Assembly: GCA_038215095.1 (NCBI GenBank)
Contig: JBBQRG010000018.1
Location: forward strand, 1-41,249
Reading direction: 5' to 3'
From: DATACN01 sp038215095
GTDB taxonomy: Bacteria > Actinomycetota > Thermoleophilia > Solirubrobacterales > Thermoleophilaceae
Length of the DNA: 41,249 bases
This document shows, in pieces, positions 8,350-15,673 of the stretch. Every line of letters starts with the position of its first letter. Position 1 is the stretch's first letter. The notes under the pieces are model-generated. The model made no database searches, was not told where the DNA came from, and saw only the letters and a program-made list of their open reading frames with translations. Position numbers and translations under genes: made by a program.

Positions 8350-9237
8350 CTAGGCCGCGGCGCGCAGGTCCGTCAGGGACTCGTCCTTGGCCAGGCGCTT
8401 CAGGGCCTGGTCCTCGAGCTGGCGAACTCGCTCGCTCGAGAGACCGAGCCTACGGCCGGTCTCGCGGAGCGCGACCGGCTCGTCCTCGTCGAGTCCGAAG
8501 CGCAGGGTGACTACCTCGCGCTCGGGCGCGGGCAGGGTGCCGATCGCTTCACGCAGGGCCTCGCCGGCGTAGTCGGAGGTCACTTCGTCCTCCACGCTCG
8601 GGCCGTCGTGCGGGATCAGGTCGCCCAGCGAGGTGTCGCCGTCCTCCCCGACTCCCTGGTCGAGGCTGGCGGGACCCTTGTCGGCGCGCCGGATGTCGGC
8701 CACCTCGTCGAGGGGGAGGTCGACGAACTCGGCGATCTCCTCCTCCGTGGGCGTGCGCTCGAGCTGCACGGCGAGCTTGCGCTCGGCGTCAGAGATCTTG
8801 CGCGCCCGCGCGGTGATGTGCACGGGCAGCCGCACCGTACGGCTCGAGTTTGCGAGTCCGCGGCCGATGGCCTGGCGGATCCACAGCGTGCCGTAGGTGG
8901 AGAACTTGAAGCCCTTGCGCCAGTCGAACTTCTCTACCGCGCGGATCAGGCCGAGCATGCCTTCCTGGATGAGGTCGCCCAGGGGCAGTCCCTGGCCCTG
9001 ATACTTGCGCGCTACCGAAATCACCAGCCGGAGGTTGGAGTTGACCATGCGATCCTTGGCTTCGAGATCGCCGCGCTCGATGCGCTTGGCCAGCTCGATC
9101 TCCTCCTCGGCGGTGAGTAGGGGATGGCGCCGGGCCTCGTTGAAGAAGAGCTGGAGGGAATCGGTGGTCGCCTCCGGCTCAAAGGTGGTGCTTGCGTCTC
9201 GCTTCGTAACTTCTCCTTCGTTAGATCGTTCGATCAC
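8350..9237 (-). CDS. RNA polymerase sigma-70 family factor (SigA/HrdB-like)
   Basis: 295 aa. Region 1.2 (DSLQLFFNEARRHPLLTAEE), region 2 (VNSNLRLVISVARKY, GDLIQEGMLGLIRAVEKFD, FSTYGTLWIRQAI), region 3 (TEEEIAEFVDLPLDEV) and region 4 (PEREVVTLRFGL, SSERVRQLEDQALKRL) are all present. The long region 1.1 of typical primary sigma factors is missing, so it may be a group 2 (non-essential, SigB/HrdB-like) factor rather than the housekeeping one. The start is taken as GTG at 9237: no ATG occurs before region 2, and a -10 box sits 7 nt upstream, implying a leaderless mRNA. The more upstream frame to 9330 would run through the promoter. Confidence 0.88.
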   Translation of the reverse strand: MIERSNEGEVTKRDASTTFEPEATTDSLQLFFNEARRHPLLTAEEEIELAKRIERGDLEAKDRMVNSNLRLVISVARKYQGQGLPLGDLIQEGMLGLIRAVEKFDWRKGFKFSTYGTLWIRQAIGRGLANSSRTVRLPVHITARARKISDAERKLAVQLERTPTEEEIAEFVDLPLDEVADIRRADKGPASLDQGVGEDGDTSLGDLIPHDGPSVEDEVTSDYAGEALREAIGTLPAPEREVVTLRFGLDEDEPVALRETGRRLGLSSERVRQLEDQALKRLAKDESLTDLRAAA

Positions 9238-9244
9238 TATCGAA

Positions 9245-9273
9245 AGTATAGCGGGGATTGCTTGCTCATGCAA
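9245..9273 (-). promoter_or_regulatory. Promoter of the SigA-like sigma gene
   Basis: Read on the minus strand: TTGCAT (9273-9268), exactly 17 nt, then TATACT (9250-9245). The -10 differs from consensus at one base. The predicted start point 7 nt downstream is the G of the GTG at 9237, so translation would be leaderless. Confidence 0.6.
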
Positions 9274-9276
9274 CCA

Positions 9277-9471
9277 AACCTGGGCCTTGGGCCAAAGCCA
9301 GGTTCTTACCCATGGTAATAAACCCGGCAAGCTGCATGGATACTCGTTCTGCGCCGGGTTCCCTGTCTCCTCTTACTGGGATACGCGGCCCAGGCCGGCG
9401 GCGGCCCATATCCCAGACATTCGGCCTCTACCCGGAAAAGCTGGAGGCTCCACACGCTCAAACGGCCGAAT
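9277..9471. other. Cluster of perfect inverted repeats; candidate structured RNA or long leader
   Basis: The 314-bp gap between the sigma gene and the ABC exporter holds no convincing ORF but four consecutive perfect inverted repeats. These are AACCTGG/CCAGGTT (9277-9283/9298-9304), AACCCGGC/GCCGGGTT (9321-9328/9353-9360), CTGGGATA/TATCCCAG (9376-9383/9409-9416) and ATTCGGCC/GGCCGAAT (9419-9426/9464-9471). They nest side by side without overlap, as in a multi-hairpin RNA. Read on the plus strand it could be a ~270-nt leader of the exporter operon (ATG 9552); on the minus strand it lies upstream of the sigma promoter. I could not match it to a known riboswitch class. Confidence 0.5.
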
Positions 9472-9551
9472 CCGCGAAATAGCGCGACTTTTCGGCCCCT
9501 GAACCTGGCGCACAAACGCTCGGCCAAGTGGCATCACTACCCTGGCTCGGC

Positions 9552-10550
9552 ATGCCCGACGCTCCCGCAATAGAAGCACACGGCCTGGTTCGCGAGTTCA
9601 AGAAGGGCCCGCGCGCCGTCGACGGGATCGACCTGGCTGTGGCCCCGGGCGAGGTCTACGGCTTCCTCGGCCCCAACGGAGCGGGCAAGTCCACGACCGT
9701 GCACATTCTCACCACGCTGCTGCTGCCGCCGACGGACGGGCACGCGCTCGTCGCCGGCTTCGACGTGGAGAAGCAGGGCGCCGAGGTGCGGGCGCAGATC
9801 GGGGCCGCCCTCCAGGAGGCCGCGCTCGACCCGTTCCTCACGGGGCGCGAGCACATGAAGCTGCAGACGGCCCTGCACGGGCTGCCGCGCGCCGAGCGCG
9901 TGAGGCGCAGCGACGAGCTGCTCGAGCGGGTCGGCCTGAACCAGGCGGCCGACCGCAAGGTCGGCGGCTACTCGGGCGGGATGAAGCGGCGCCTTGACCT
10001 GGCGCTCGCGCTCGTTCACGGCCCGCGCATCCTGTTCCTCGACGAGCCCACCACCGGCCTCGATCCGCAGAGCCGCAGCGCGATGTGGGACGAGGTGCGG
10101 CGCCTCGCCTCCGACGATGGCGTGACCGTCTTCCTGACCACCCAGTACCTCGAGGAGGCGGACGTGCTGGCGGACCGGATCGGGATCATCGACGACGGCA
10201 AGATCGTCGCCGAGGGCGACCCGGACGCGCTCAAGGCCGAGATCGGCAAGCCGAGCGTGGAGGCGATCCCCGCCGACCCCGACGAGCTGCGACGGATGAA
10301 GGAGATCCTGGCGCGCTTCGGCGAGACCGTGGCCTCGTCGCCGAAGGCGGCCGCCGTGCGGCTGGCGGGCGGCGACGCCCAGCTGGCCGACGTGGTGCGC
10401 GCGCTCGACGGCGAGGACCTGCGCGTCCAGCACCTGCAGCTCCACGCGCCCACGCTCGACGACGTGTTCCTCGCGAAGACGGGCCACTCGCTCGAGGGCT
10501 CGGAGGACGGGGCGGCGCCGGCGCCGGAGTCCGAGCCCGCGGCGGCTTGA
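9552..10550 (+). CDS. ABC transporter ATP-binding protein (DrrA-like exporter family)
   Basis: 332 aa from ATG 9552 (a GTG at 9528 is possible). Walker A GPNGAGKST, Q-loop region, signature YSGGMKRRLDLALALV, Walker B ILFLDEPTTGLDP and a switch-region TTQYLEEADVLADR are all present. The C-terminal ~90 residues match the extra domain (DUF4162-type) of daunorubicin-resistance ATPases. The protein powers export by the two ABC-2 permeases encoded directly downstream (TTGA overlap). The exported substrate is unknown: drug or lipid exporters both use this architecture. A long, hairpin-rich region precedes the operon. Confidence 0.9.
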   Translation: MPDAPAIEAHGLVREFKKGPRAVDGIDLAVAPGEVYGFLGPNGAGKSTTVHILTTLLLPPTDGHALVAGFDVEKQGAEVRAQIGAALQEAALDPFLTGREHMKLQTALHGLPRAERVRRSDELLERVGLNQAADRKVGGYSGGMKRRLDLALALVHGPRILFLDEPTTGLDPQSRSAMWDEVRRLASDDGVTVFLTTQYLEEADVLADRIGIIDDGKIVAEGDPDALKAEIGKPSVEAIPADPDELRRMKEILARFGETVASSPKAAAVRLAGGDAQLADVVRALDGEDLRVQHLQLHAPTLDDVFLAKTGHSLEGSEDGAAPAPESEPAAA

Positions 10551-11326
10551 ATACCACGCTCGCGATCCAGGTCGGCAACCTGGCGCGCCGCTCGGTGCTG
10601 CGCACGCTGCGCCAGCCCGCGATGGTCGTGCCCTCGCTGCTGTTCCCGATGATGCTGCTGGCCATCAACTCGGGAGGCCTGCAGGCGGCCACGCACCTGC
10701 CCGGCTTCCCCACGAACTCCTACCTGACCTTCGCGCTGGCGGTGACCTTCGTGCAGGGCGCGCTGTTCGCGGCGATGAGCGCGGGCACGAACGTGGCGAA
10801 CGACGTGGAGACGGGCTTCCTGAACCGCCTCTCGCTGACGCCCATGCGGCGGCTCTCCCTGCTGGTGGGGCAGCTGGCCGGCGTGGTCTCCCTGGGCCTC
10901 ATCCAGGCAACCACGTTCGTCACGGTCGGCGCGATCGCCGGCGCGCACTTCAAGGCCGGGGTGCCGGGCGCGTTGCTGATCGTGGTGCTGGCGGTGCTGA
11001 TCTCGACGGGCTTCGGCTCGCTGGGCGCCTTCATCGCGCTGCGCGCCGGCTCCGCGGAGGCGGTGCAGGGCATCTTCCCGCTCATGTTCGCCGCGCTGTT
11101 CCTGTCGTCGCAGGCCCTGCCGCGGCCGCTGATCGAGCGCGACTGGTTCCGCGAGGTGGCCACCTACAACCCCGTCTCCTACATGCTCGAGGGAGTGCGC
11201 TCGCTGCTGATCAGCGGCTGGGACGGGAAGGCGCTCGCGCTGGCCTTCGGCCTGTCGGGAGTGCTCGCGGCCGTCACGCTCACCGCCGCTTCGATGGCGC
11301 TGCGCACGAGGATGACGCGCACGTGA
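10547..11326 (+). CDS. ABC-2 type permease (DrrB-like)
   Basis: 259 aa, starting at a TTG (10547) that overlaps the ATPase stop as TTGA; the open frame extends further upstream but only as a shadow of the ATPase gene. Six hydrophobic segments are seen, from MVVPSLLFPMMLLAINSGG to LAFGLSGVLAAVTLTAAS. It carries the ABC-2 family signature region (EAVQGIFPLMFAALFLSSQALP) followed by NPVSYMLEGVRSLL. It would form half of the membrane channel, paired with the next gene product or as a homodimer. The stop overlaps the next start (GTGA). Confidence 0.87.
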   Translation: MNTTLAIQVGNLARRSVLRTLRQPAMVVPSLLFPMMLLAINSGGLQAATHLPGFPTNSYLTFALAVTFVQGALFAAMSAGTNVANDVETGFLNRLSLTPMRRLSLLVGQLAGVVSLGLIQATTFVTVGAIAGAHFKAGVPGALLIVVLAVLISTGFGSLGAFIALRAGSAEAVQGIFPLMFAALFLSSQALPRPLIERDWFREVATYNPVSYMLEGVRSLLISGWDGKALALAFGLSGVLAAVTLTAASMALRTRMTRT

Positions 11327-12093
11327 GGGGCTTTCGCGCGGTCAGCTATGCCGTCTGGTGGCGCAACGCGCACACCTTCTTCACCAACCCCGCGTTCATC
11401 GTGCCGGGGCTGCTGTTCCCGATGTTCTTCTTCACGGCGTTCGCCGGCGGGCTGTCCCGGATCAGCGGCGCGCCGGGCTTCAACTTCGCCCCGGGCTACA
11501 CGGCCTGGGTGTACGCGTTCGTGCTGATGCAGGCGTCGGCCTTCGGCGGCGTGTTCACCGGCTTCTCGGTGGCGCGCGACTACGAGAGCGGCTTCTCGCG
11601 GCGCTACATGCTCGGCGCCGACCACCGCTCCGGGATCATCCTGGGCTACGTGTTCGCGGCGATCACGCGGGCCGCGTTCACGGTCTCGGTGGTGACCGCG
11701 GTGGCGTTCATGACCGGCATGAACATCCACGGCGGCGGCGTGGACCTGGTGGCGCTCTACTCCGTCGCGCTCGGCGTGAATGTGATCGGGGCGCTGTTCG
11801 GGATCGGGGTGGCGCTGCGGCTGCGGACGATGCAGGCCGGCCCGGCCATGCAGATGCCGATCTTCCTCGTGTTGTTCCTGGCGCCCGTGTTCGTGCCGCG
11901 CCCGCTGCTCAGCGGCTGGGTCAAGGTCGTGTCGGGCGGCAACCCGATGACCGCCTTCCTCGACGCCGAGCGCGGCTTCATCGCGGGGACGCCGAGCCAC
12001 GTGCTGGTCGCCTACAGCGCCATCGCCGGGCTGCTCGTGGTGATGACCCTGTGGTCGCTCGGCGGAATGCGCAGCGCGTCGCGCTCGGCATAA
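11323..12093 (+). CDS. Second ABC-2 type permease
   Basis: 256 aa, GTG start overlapping the previous stop. It has the same six-helix layout as its neighbour, with matching motifs (NPAFIVPGLLFPMFFFTAF near the N-terminus, MQMPIFLVLFLAPVFVPRPLL and GNPMTAFLDAERGFIAG in the second half). The two permeases are therefore probably paralogous and make a heterodimeric exporter with the ATPase. A charged loop after helix 2 (VARDYESGFSRRYML) resembles the coupling region of DrrB-type proteins. The next gene follows after 7 nt. Confidence 0.85.
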   Translation: MRGFRAVSYAVWWRNAHTFFTNPAFIVPGLLFPMFFFTAFAGGLSRISGAPGFNFAPGYTAWVYAFVLMQASAFGGVFTGFSVARDYESGFSRRYMLGADHRSGIILGYVFAAITRAAFTVSVVTAVAFMTGMNIHGGGVDLVALYSVALGVNVIGALFGIGVALRLRTMQAGPAMQMPIFLVLFLAPVFVPRPLLSGWVKVVSGGNPMTAFLDAERGFIAGTPSHVLVAYSAIAGLLVVMTLWSLGGMRSASRSA

Positions 12094-12100
12094 TCGTCCG

Positions 12101-12523
12101 ATGAGCGAAGACGTGAGGGACAAGATCGAGGGCGACGGGTTCACCGTCGCGAACGTGGACGCGCTGGGGGAGGGCCCGGGATTTCGCAAGCTGCGCCGCG
12201 AGCTCGGCGTGACCGCCTTCGGCGTGAACGCCATCGAGCTGCCGGGCGGCATGGAGACCGGCCGCCACTTCCACGACGAGCAGCAGGAGCTCTACTTCGT
12301 GCACCGCGGGCGGATCGAGATGACCTTCAACGACGGCGACTCGCACGTGCTCGGCCCAGGCGGCCTCGCGCGCGTGGAGGCGTCGACCGTGCGCAAGATC
12401 AAGAACGTGGGCGACGAGCCGGCCCTTTACGTGATCGCGGGCGGCAAGGACGGCTACGTGGGACGCGACGGCCGCCTGCCCGAGGGCGAGACCCAGCGCT
12501 TCATCCCCGCGTCCGGCTCCTAG
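12101..12523 (+). CDS. Cupin_2 domain protein
   Basis: 140 aa. GRHFHDEQQELYFVHRGRIE fits the first cupin motif G-X5-HXH-X4-E-X6-G with two His and one Glu as likely metal ligands. The second half (LGPGGLARVEASTVRKIKNV) gives the remaining beta-strands, though the second-motif His is not obvious. It is a single-domain beta-barrel; function unknown. It begins 7 bp after the exporter operon and may be co-transcribed. It resembles the cupin at 6945-7451 in layout (both have a QELYFV core), suggesting paralogy. Confidence 0.82.
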   Translation: MSEDVRDKIEGDGFTVANVDALGEGPGFRKLRRELGVTAFGVNAIELPGGMETGRHFHDEQQELYFVHRGRIEMTFNDGDSHVLGPGGLARVEASTVRKIKNVGDEPALYVIAGGKDGYVGRDGRLPEGETQRFIPASGS

Positions 12524-12537
12524 GACATCCTGCGCGC

Positions 12538-13485
12538 ATGAGGCTGAGGGTCTGGCTGTGCGCGGCCGCCGCGCTGCTGGCCGCCGGCGCGGCCGCGGCA
12601 CTGGCGCCGGCGCGGCCGCTGCCGTCGGCGCCGCACTGCCCCGTGTTCCCGCGCTCGAGCCACTGGAACAAGCGCGTGGACAAGCTGCCGGCGCATCCGC
12701 GCTCCGCCGCCATCGTGAAGAGCATCGGCCTGGGCGACCACCTGCACGCGGACTTCGGCTCGGGGCTCTACCAGGGCCGGCCGATCGGGATCCCGTACAC
12801 GACCGTGAAGCGGACCCAGAAGCGCGTGCCCGTGAGCTTCCAGTACGCGGACGAGTCGAACCGCGGCCCGTACCCGATCCCCCGCAATGCGCCGGTGGAG
12901 GGCGGCCGCGGGTCCGACGGCGACAGGCACGTGATCGTGGTGGACCGCTCGCGCTGCCGCCTCTACGAGCTGTTCGCGGCCTATCCGGAGAACGGGGGCG
13001 CCCGTTGGCGCGCCGGCTCGGGGGCCGTCTGGAGCCTGCGTTCGAATCACATGCGCCCGCGGGGCTGGACCTCGGCCGACGCCGCCGGCCTGCCGATCCT
13101 GCCGGGGCTGGCCCGCTACGACGAGGCCAAGCGCGGCCGCATCGATCACGCCCTGCGCTTCACCGCCGCCCGCACTCGCAAGGCCTTCCTCTATCCCGCG
13201 CGCCACTTCGCCTCGGATCTGACGGATCCCGACCTGCCGGCCATGGGGCAGCGCCTGCGCTTGAAGCGCGGCTACAGCATCAAGAGCTTTCCGAAGCAGG
13301 CGCGGATCGTGCTCACCGCACTCAAGCGCTACGGGATGATCCTGGCCGACAACGGGTCGCCCTGGTACATCTCGGGCGCGCCCAGCCGCGGCTGGAACAA
13401 CGACGACCTGCATTCGCTGCAGCGCGTCCCCGGCAGCGCCTTCGAGGTCGTGGACAGCTCGCGCCTGAAGCGCCCGCGGCGCTAG
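12538..13485 (+). CDS. Conserved secreted protein of unknown function
   Basis: 315 aa. It starts with a clear signal peptide (MRLRVW then an Ala/Leu-rich core ending near LAPARPLP). The mature part begins CPVFPRSSHWNKRVDKLP and contains IPYTTV, DRHVIVVDRSRCRLYELF, SGAVWSLRSN, RPRGWTSADAAGLPILPGL, HALRFT, PARHFASD and RYGMILADNGSPWYISGAP. I recognise this as a family occurring in actinobacteria and fungi without an assigned activity. The conserved DRH, SADAAGLP and ADNGS motifs look like an active site or glycan-binding surface, but that is inference. Only 14 bp separate it from the upstream cupin gene. Confidence 0.75.
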   Translation: MRLRVWLCAAAALLAAGAAAALAPARPLPSAPHCPVFPRSSHWNKRVDKLPAHPRSAAIVKSIGLGDHLHADFGSGLYQGRPIGIPYTTVKRTQKRVPVSFQYADESNRGPYPIPRNAPVEGGRGSDGDRHVIVVDRSRCRLYELFAAYPENGGARWRAGSGAVWSLRSNHMRPRGWTSADAAGLPILPGLARYDEAKRGRIDHALRFTAARTRKAFLYPARHFASDLTDPDLPAMGQRLRLKRGYSIKSFPKQARIVLTALKRYGMILADNGSPWYISGAPSRGWNNDDLHSLQRVPGSAFEVVDSSRLKRPRR

Positions 13486-13487
13486 CC

Positions 13488-14228
13488 GTGCGGCCGGTCC
13501 GCGTCGGCTGCTCGGGCTGGAACTACGACGACTGGCGCGGCCGACTCTACCCGGAGGGTCTCGGAAAGGCCCGCTGGCTGGGCCGCTACGCCGAGTGCTT
13601 CGACACGGTCGAGGTGAACTCGACCTTCTACCGCCTGGCCTCGCGCGACGCGGTGGCGCGCTGGGTCGAGCAGACGCCCGACGGCTTCCTGTTCGCGGCG
13701 AAGGCCAGCCGCTACCTCACCCACGTACGGCGGCTGCGCGAGATCGGGCAGGGCATCGAGCGCTACTACGAGCGCATCGAGCCGCTCGTGCGCTCGGGCA
13801 AGCACGGCCCGCTCGTCTGGCAGCTGCCGCCCAACTTCCAGCGCGACGACGCCCTGCTCGAGGCGACGCTTCGGGAGCTGCCGCCCGGGCGTCACTGCTT
13901 CGAGTTCCGGCACGAGACCTGGTTCCAGCCCGAGGTCTACGAGCTGCTGGGACGCCACGGCGCGGCGCTCGTGATCGGCGACCACCCGCGCTGGCCGTTC
14001 CAGGCCCGCGAGCTGACCACGGACTGGACGCTCGTGCGCCTCCACCACGGGCGCCGCGGACGGCGCGGCAACTACTCAGAGCGCGAGCTCGACACGTGGG
14101 CGCGGCGGATCGCGGCGTGGCGCGCCCACGCCGAGGTGTTCGTCTACCTGAACAACGACTGGGAGGGCTTCGCCGTGAACAACGCGGTCTCGCTCAGGCG
14201 GCGGTTGACGCAGCTTCCAGGCGCTTGA
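13488..14228 (+). CDS. DUF72 family protein (TIM-barrel, YecE-like)
   Basis: 246 aa, GTG at 13488 two bases after the previous stop. Hallmarks: VGCSGWNYDDWRGRLYPEGL at the N-terminus, TVEVNSTFYRLAS, FAAKASRYLTH, LVWQLPPNFQRD, CFEFRHETWF, and the C-terminal VFVYLNNDWEGFAVNNA. All match DUF72, a conserved TIM-barrel family of unknown biochemical role. The 3' end overlaps the convergent SigF-like gene by 35 bp. Confidence 0.9.
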   Translation: MRPVRVGCSGWNYDDWRGRLYPEGLGKARWLGRYAECFDTVEVNSTFYRLASRDAVARWVEQTPDGFLFAAKASRYLTHVRRLREIGQGIERYYERIEPLVRSGKHGPLVWQLPPNFQRDDALLEATLRELPPGRHCFEFRHETWFQPEVYELLGRHGAALVIGDHPRWPFQARELTTDWTLVRLHHGRRGRRGNYSERELDTWARRIAAWRAHAEVFVYLNNDWEGFAVNNAVSLRRRLTQLPGA

Positions 14229-14994
14229 GCGCGCGGCGCAGCAGGCGCGACACGTGCATCTGCGAGTAGCCCACCCGCTCGCCGATCTCGCTTTGGGTCA
14301 GGTCCTCCGTGAAGCGCAGCCGCAGCACCTCGCGCTCGATCTCCGGCAGCTGGCTCCAGGTGTCGGAGATCGCCTCGCGGGTGCCCACGAGCGACAGCGC
14401 GCCGTCGTCGCGGCCGATCGTGTCGATCAGCGAGCTGCCCTCCTCGTCGTCGCGCGAGGTTGGGGCGTTGAGCGAGGCCGCCTCGTATGCGCCCGCGGCC
14501 TCAGCCGCCTCGAGCACCTCCTCGCTCGTGCGGCCGAGGGCAGTTGCGATCTCCTTGATCGTGGGTGAGCGCCCGAGGGTCTTCGACAGCGCCTCGCGCT
14601 GGCGGGTCACGGCCAGCGCACGCTCCTGCAGGTCGCGCGGAACGCGCAGCGCCCAGCCCTTGTCGCGGAAGTGGCGCTTGAGCTCGCCGAGCATCGTCGG
14701 CGCCGCGTAGCTCGTGAACTTGCTGCCGTGGCCGGGCTCGAAGCGGTCGATGGCCTTCAACAGCCCGAGTGACGCCACCTGCAGCAGGTCGTCGAACGGC
14801 TCGTCCGTGTAGGCGTAGCGGAGCGCCAGGTCGCGCGCCAGCGGCATGAAGCGGTGCACGAGCTCCTCGCGGGCGGCGAGGTCCCCATCCACGTGGTAGC
14901 GGACCAGCAGCGCCTGCTCGTGTGCGCGGATGTCCTGCGGCCCGCCCGGCGGGCGGCCGATCGTGGGCGGTATGGGGGCCGGGGTGACCGGCAT
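14194..14994 (-). CDS. SigF/SigB-type alternative sigma factor
   Basis: 266 aa with regions 2 to 4: region 2 (ELVHRFMPLARDLALRYAY, FDDLLQVASLGLLKAIDRFE, FTSYAAPTMLGELKRHFRDK), region 3 (LGRSPTIKEIATAL) and region 4 (LPEIEREVLRLRFTEDLTQS, GYSQMHVSRLLRRALKRL). LKRHFRDKGW and the SQMHVSRL recognition helix are typical of SigB/SigF stress-sporulation factors (mycobacterial SigF, streptomycete SigB). Such genes usually sit beside an anti-sigma (RsbW/UsfX) and anti-anti-sigma gene; none flanks it here. The ATG is preceded by GGAGGT on its strand. It probably directs a general stress regulon. Confidence 0.9.
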   Translation of the reverse strand: MPVTPAPIPPTIGRPPGGPQDIRAHEQALLVRYHVDGDLAAREELVHRFMPLARDLALRYAYTDEPFDDLLQVASLGLLKAIDRFEPGHGSKFTSYAAPTMLGELKRHFRDKGWALRVPRDLQERALAVTRQREALSKTLGRSPTIKEIATALGRTSEEVLEAAEAAGAYEAASLNAPTSRDDEEGSSLIDTIGRDDGALSLVGTREAISDTWSQLPEIEREVLRLRFTEDLTQSEIGERVGYSQMHVSRLLRRALKRLEAASTAA

Positions 14995-15002
14995 GGGACC
15001 TC

Positions 15003-15051
15003 CGTCGTTCGAATGACGTGAGGTCCGGGTCGCGACCAGATGGAGGTCGCG
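15003..15051. promoter_or_regulatory. Inverted repeats upstream of the SigF-like gene
   Basis: Two symmetric elements precede the sigma gene. CGTCGTTCGAATGACG (15003-15018) is palindromic except for one base pair. CGCGACC/GGTCGCG (15031-15037/15045-15051) is a perfect 7-bp inverted repeat around a 7-nt centre. Either may be an operator or an mRNA hairpin. I see no clear -10/-35 pair for either neighbour in the 199-bp gap. Confidence 0.4.
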
Positions 15052-15193
15052 GTTCGTCCCCCTCTCAGGGAGTCCGCTGGTCCCGGTCCTCGAAGTCCCG
15101 AGCCATCGGCTGGCTGAACTGTAGCCGACGCGCGACCGGACCGGAGCAGATTCTTCGAGTGGTCCCCGTTACACGAGCAAGTACGCTCCGGGC

Positions 15194-15673
15194 ATGACCG
15201 ACCTGAAGCTTCTGTCCACGTATCTGAACGATCACCTGGCCGGCTCGACCGTGGGCGTCGAGCTCTGCCGCCGGGCGGCATCCAACAACGCGGGCACCGA
15301 GCTCGGGGGCTTCCTCGACGGGCTTGCGGGAGAGATCGAGGAGGACCGCGACACGCTACACAAGGTCATGGAGCGGCTGGACGTGAAGAAGGACAAGGTC
15401 AAGGTCGCCGCGGGCTGGACCGCCGAGAAGGCGGGGCGGCTGAAGCCGAACAACCGCCTGCTCGGGTACTCGCCGCTCAGCCGCCTCATCGAGGTCGAGG
15501 GCCTGGCGCTGGGCGTGGAGGGCAAGCGCAGCCTCTGGGAGGTGCTCTCGGAGCTGAACGAGCCGAAGCTGGCCGAGTTCGACTTCGAGCAGCTCATCGA
15601 GCGCGCGCGCTCCCAGCGCGACCAGCTCCACCAGCGCCGCTTGGCCGCGGGCCTCGAGGCCTTCCAGGCTTGA
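15194..15673 (+). CDS. Conserved helical protein of unknown function
   Basis: 159 aa, no signal peptide or membrane segment. The sequence is amphipathic and charged, with helices that could make a four-helix bundle: KLLSTYLNDHLAGSTVGVEL, ELGGFLDGLAGEIEEDRDTL, then LSRLIEVEGLALGVEGKRSL and FDFEQLIERARSQRDQLHQR. Similar short proteins are common in actinobacteria; I know no function. A loose likeness to ferritin-like or DUF892 bundles is possible, but the metal-ligand ExxH pattern is not clear. The stop overlaps the TTG start of the FAD/Rieske gene, so the two are translationally coupled. Confidence 0.7.
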   Translation: MTDLKLLSTYLNDHLAGSTVGVELCRRAASNNAGTELGGFLDGLAGEIEEDRDTLHKVMERLDVKKDKVKVAAGWTAEKAGRLKPNNRLLGYSPLSRLIEVEGLALGVEGKRSLWEVLSELNEPKLAEFDFEQLIERARSQRDQLHQRRLAAGLEAFQA

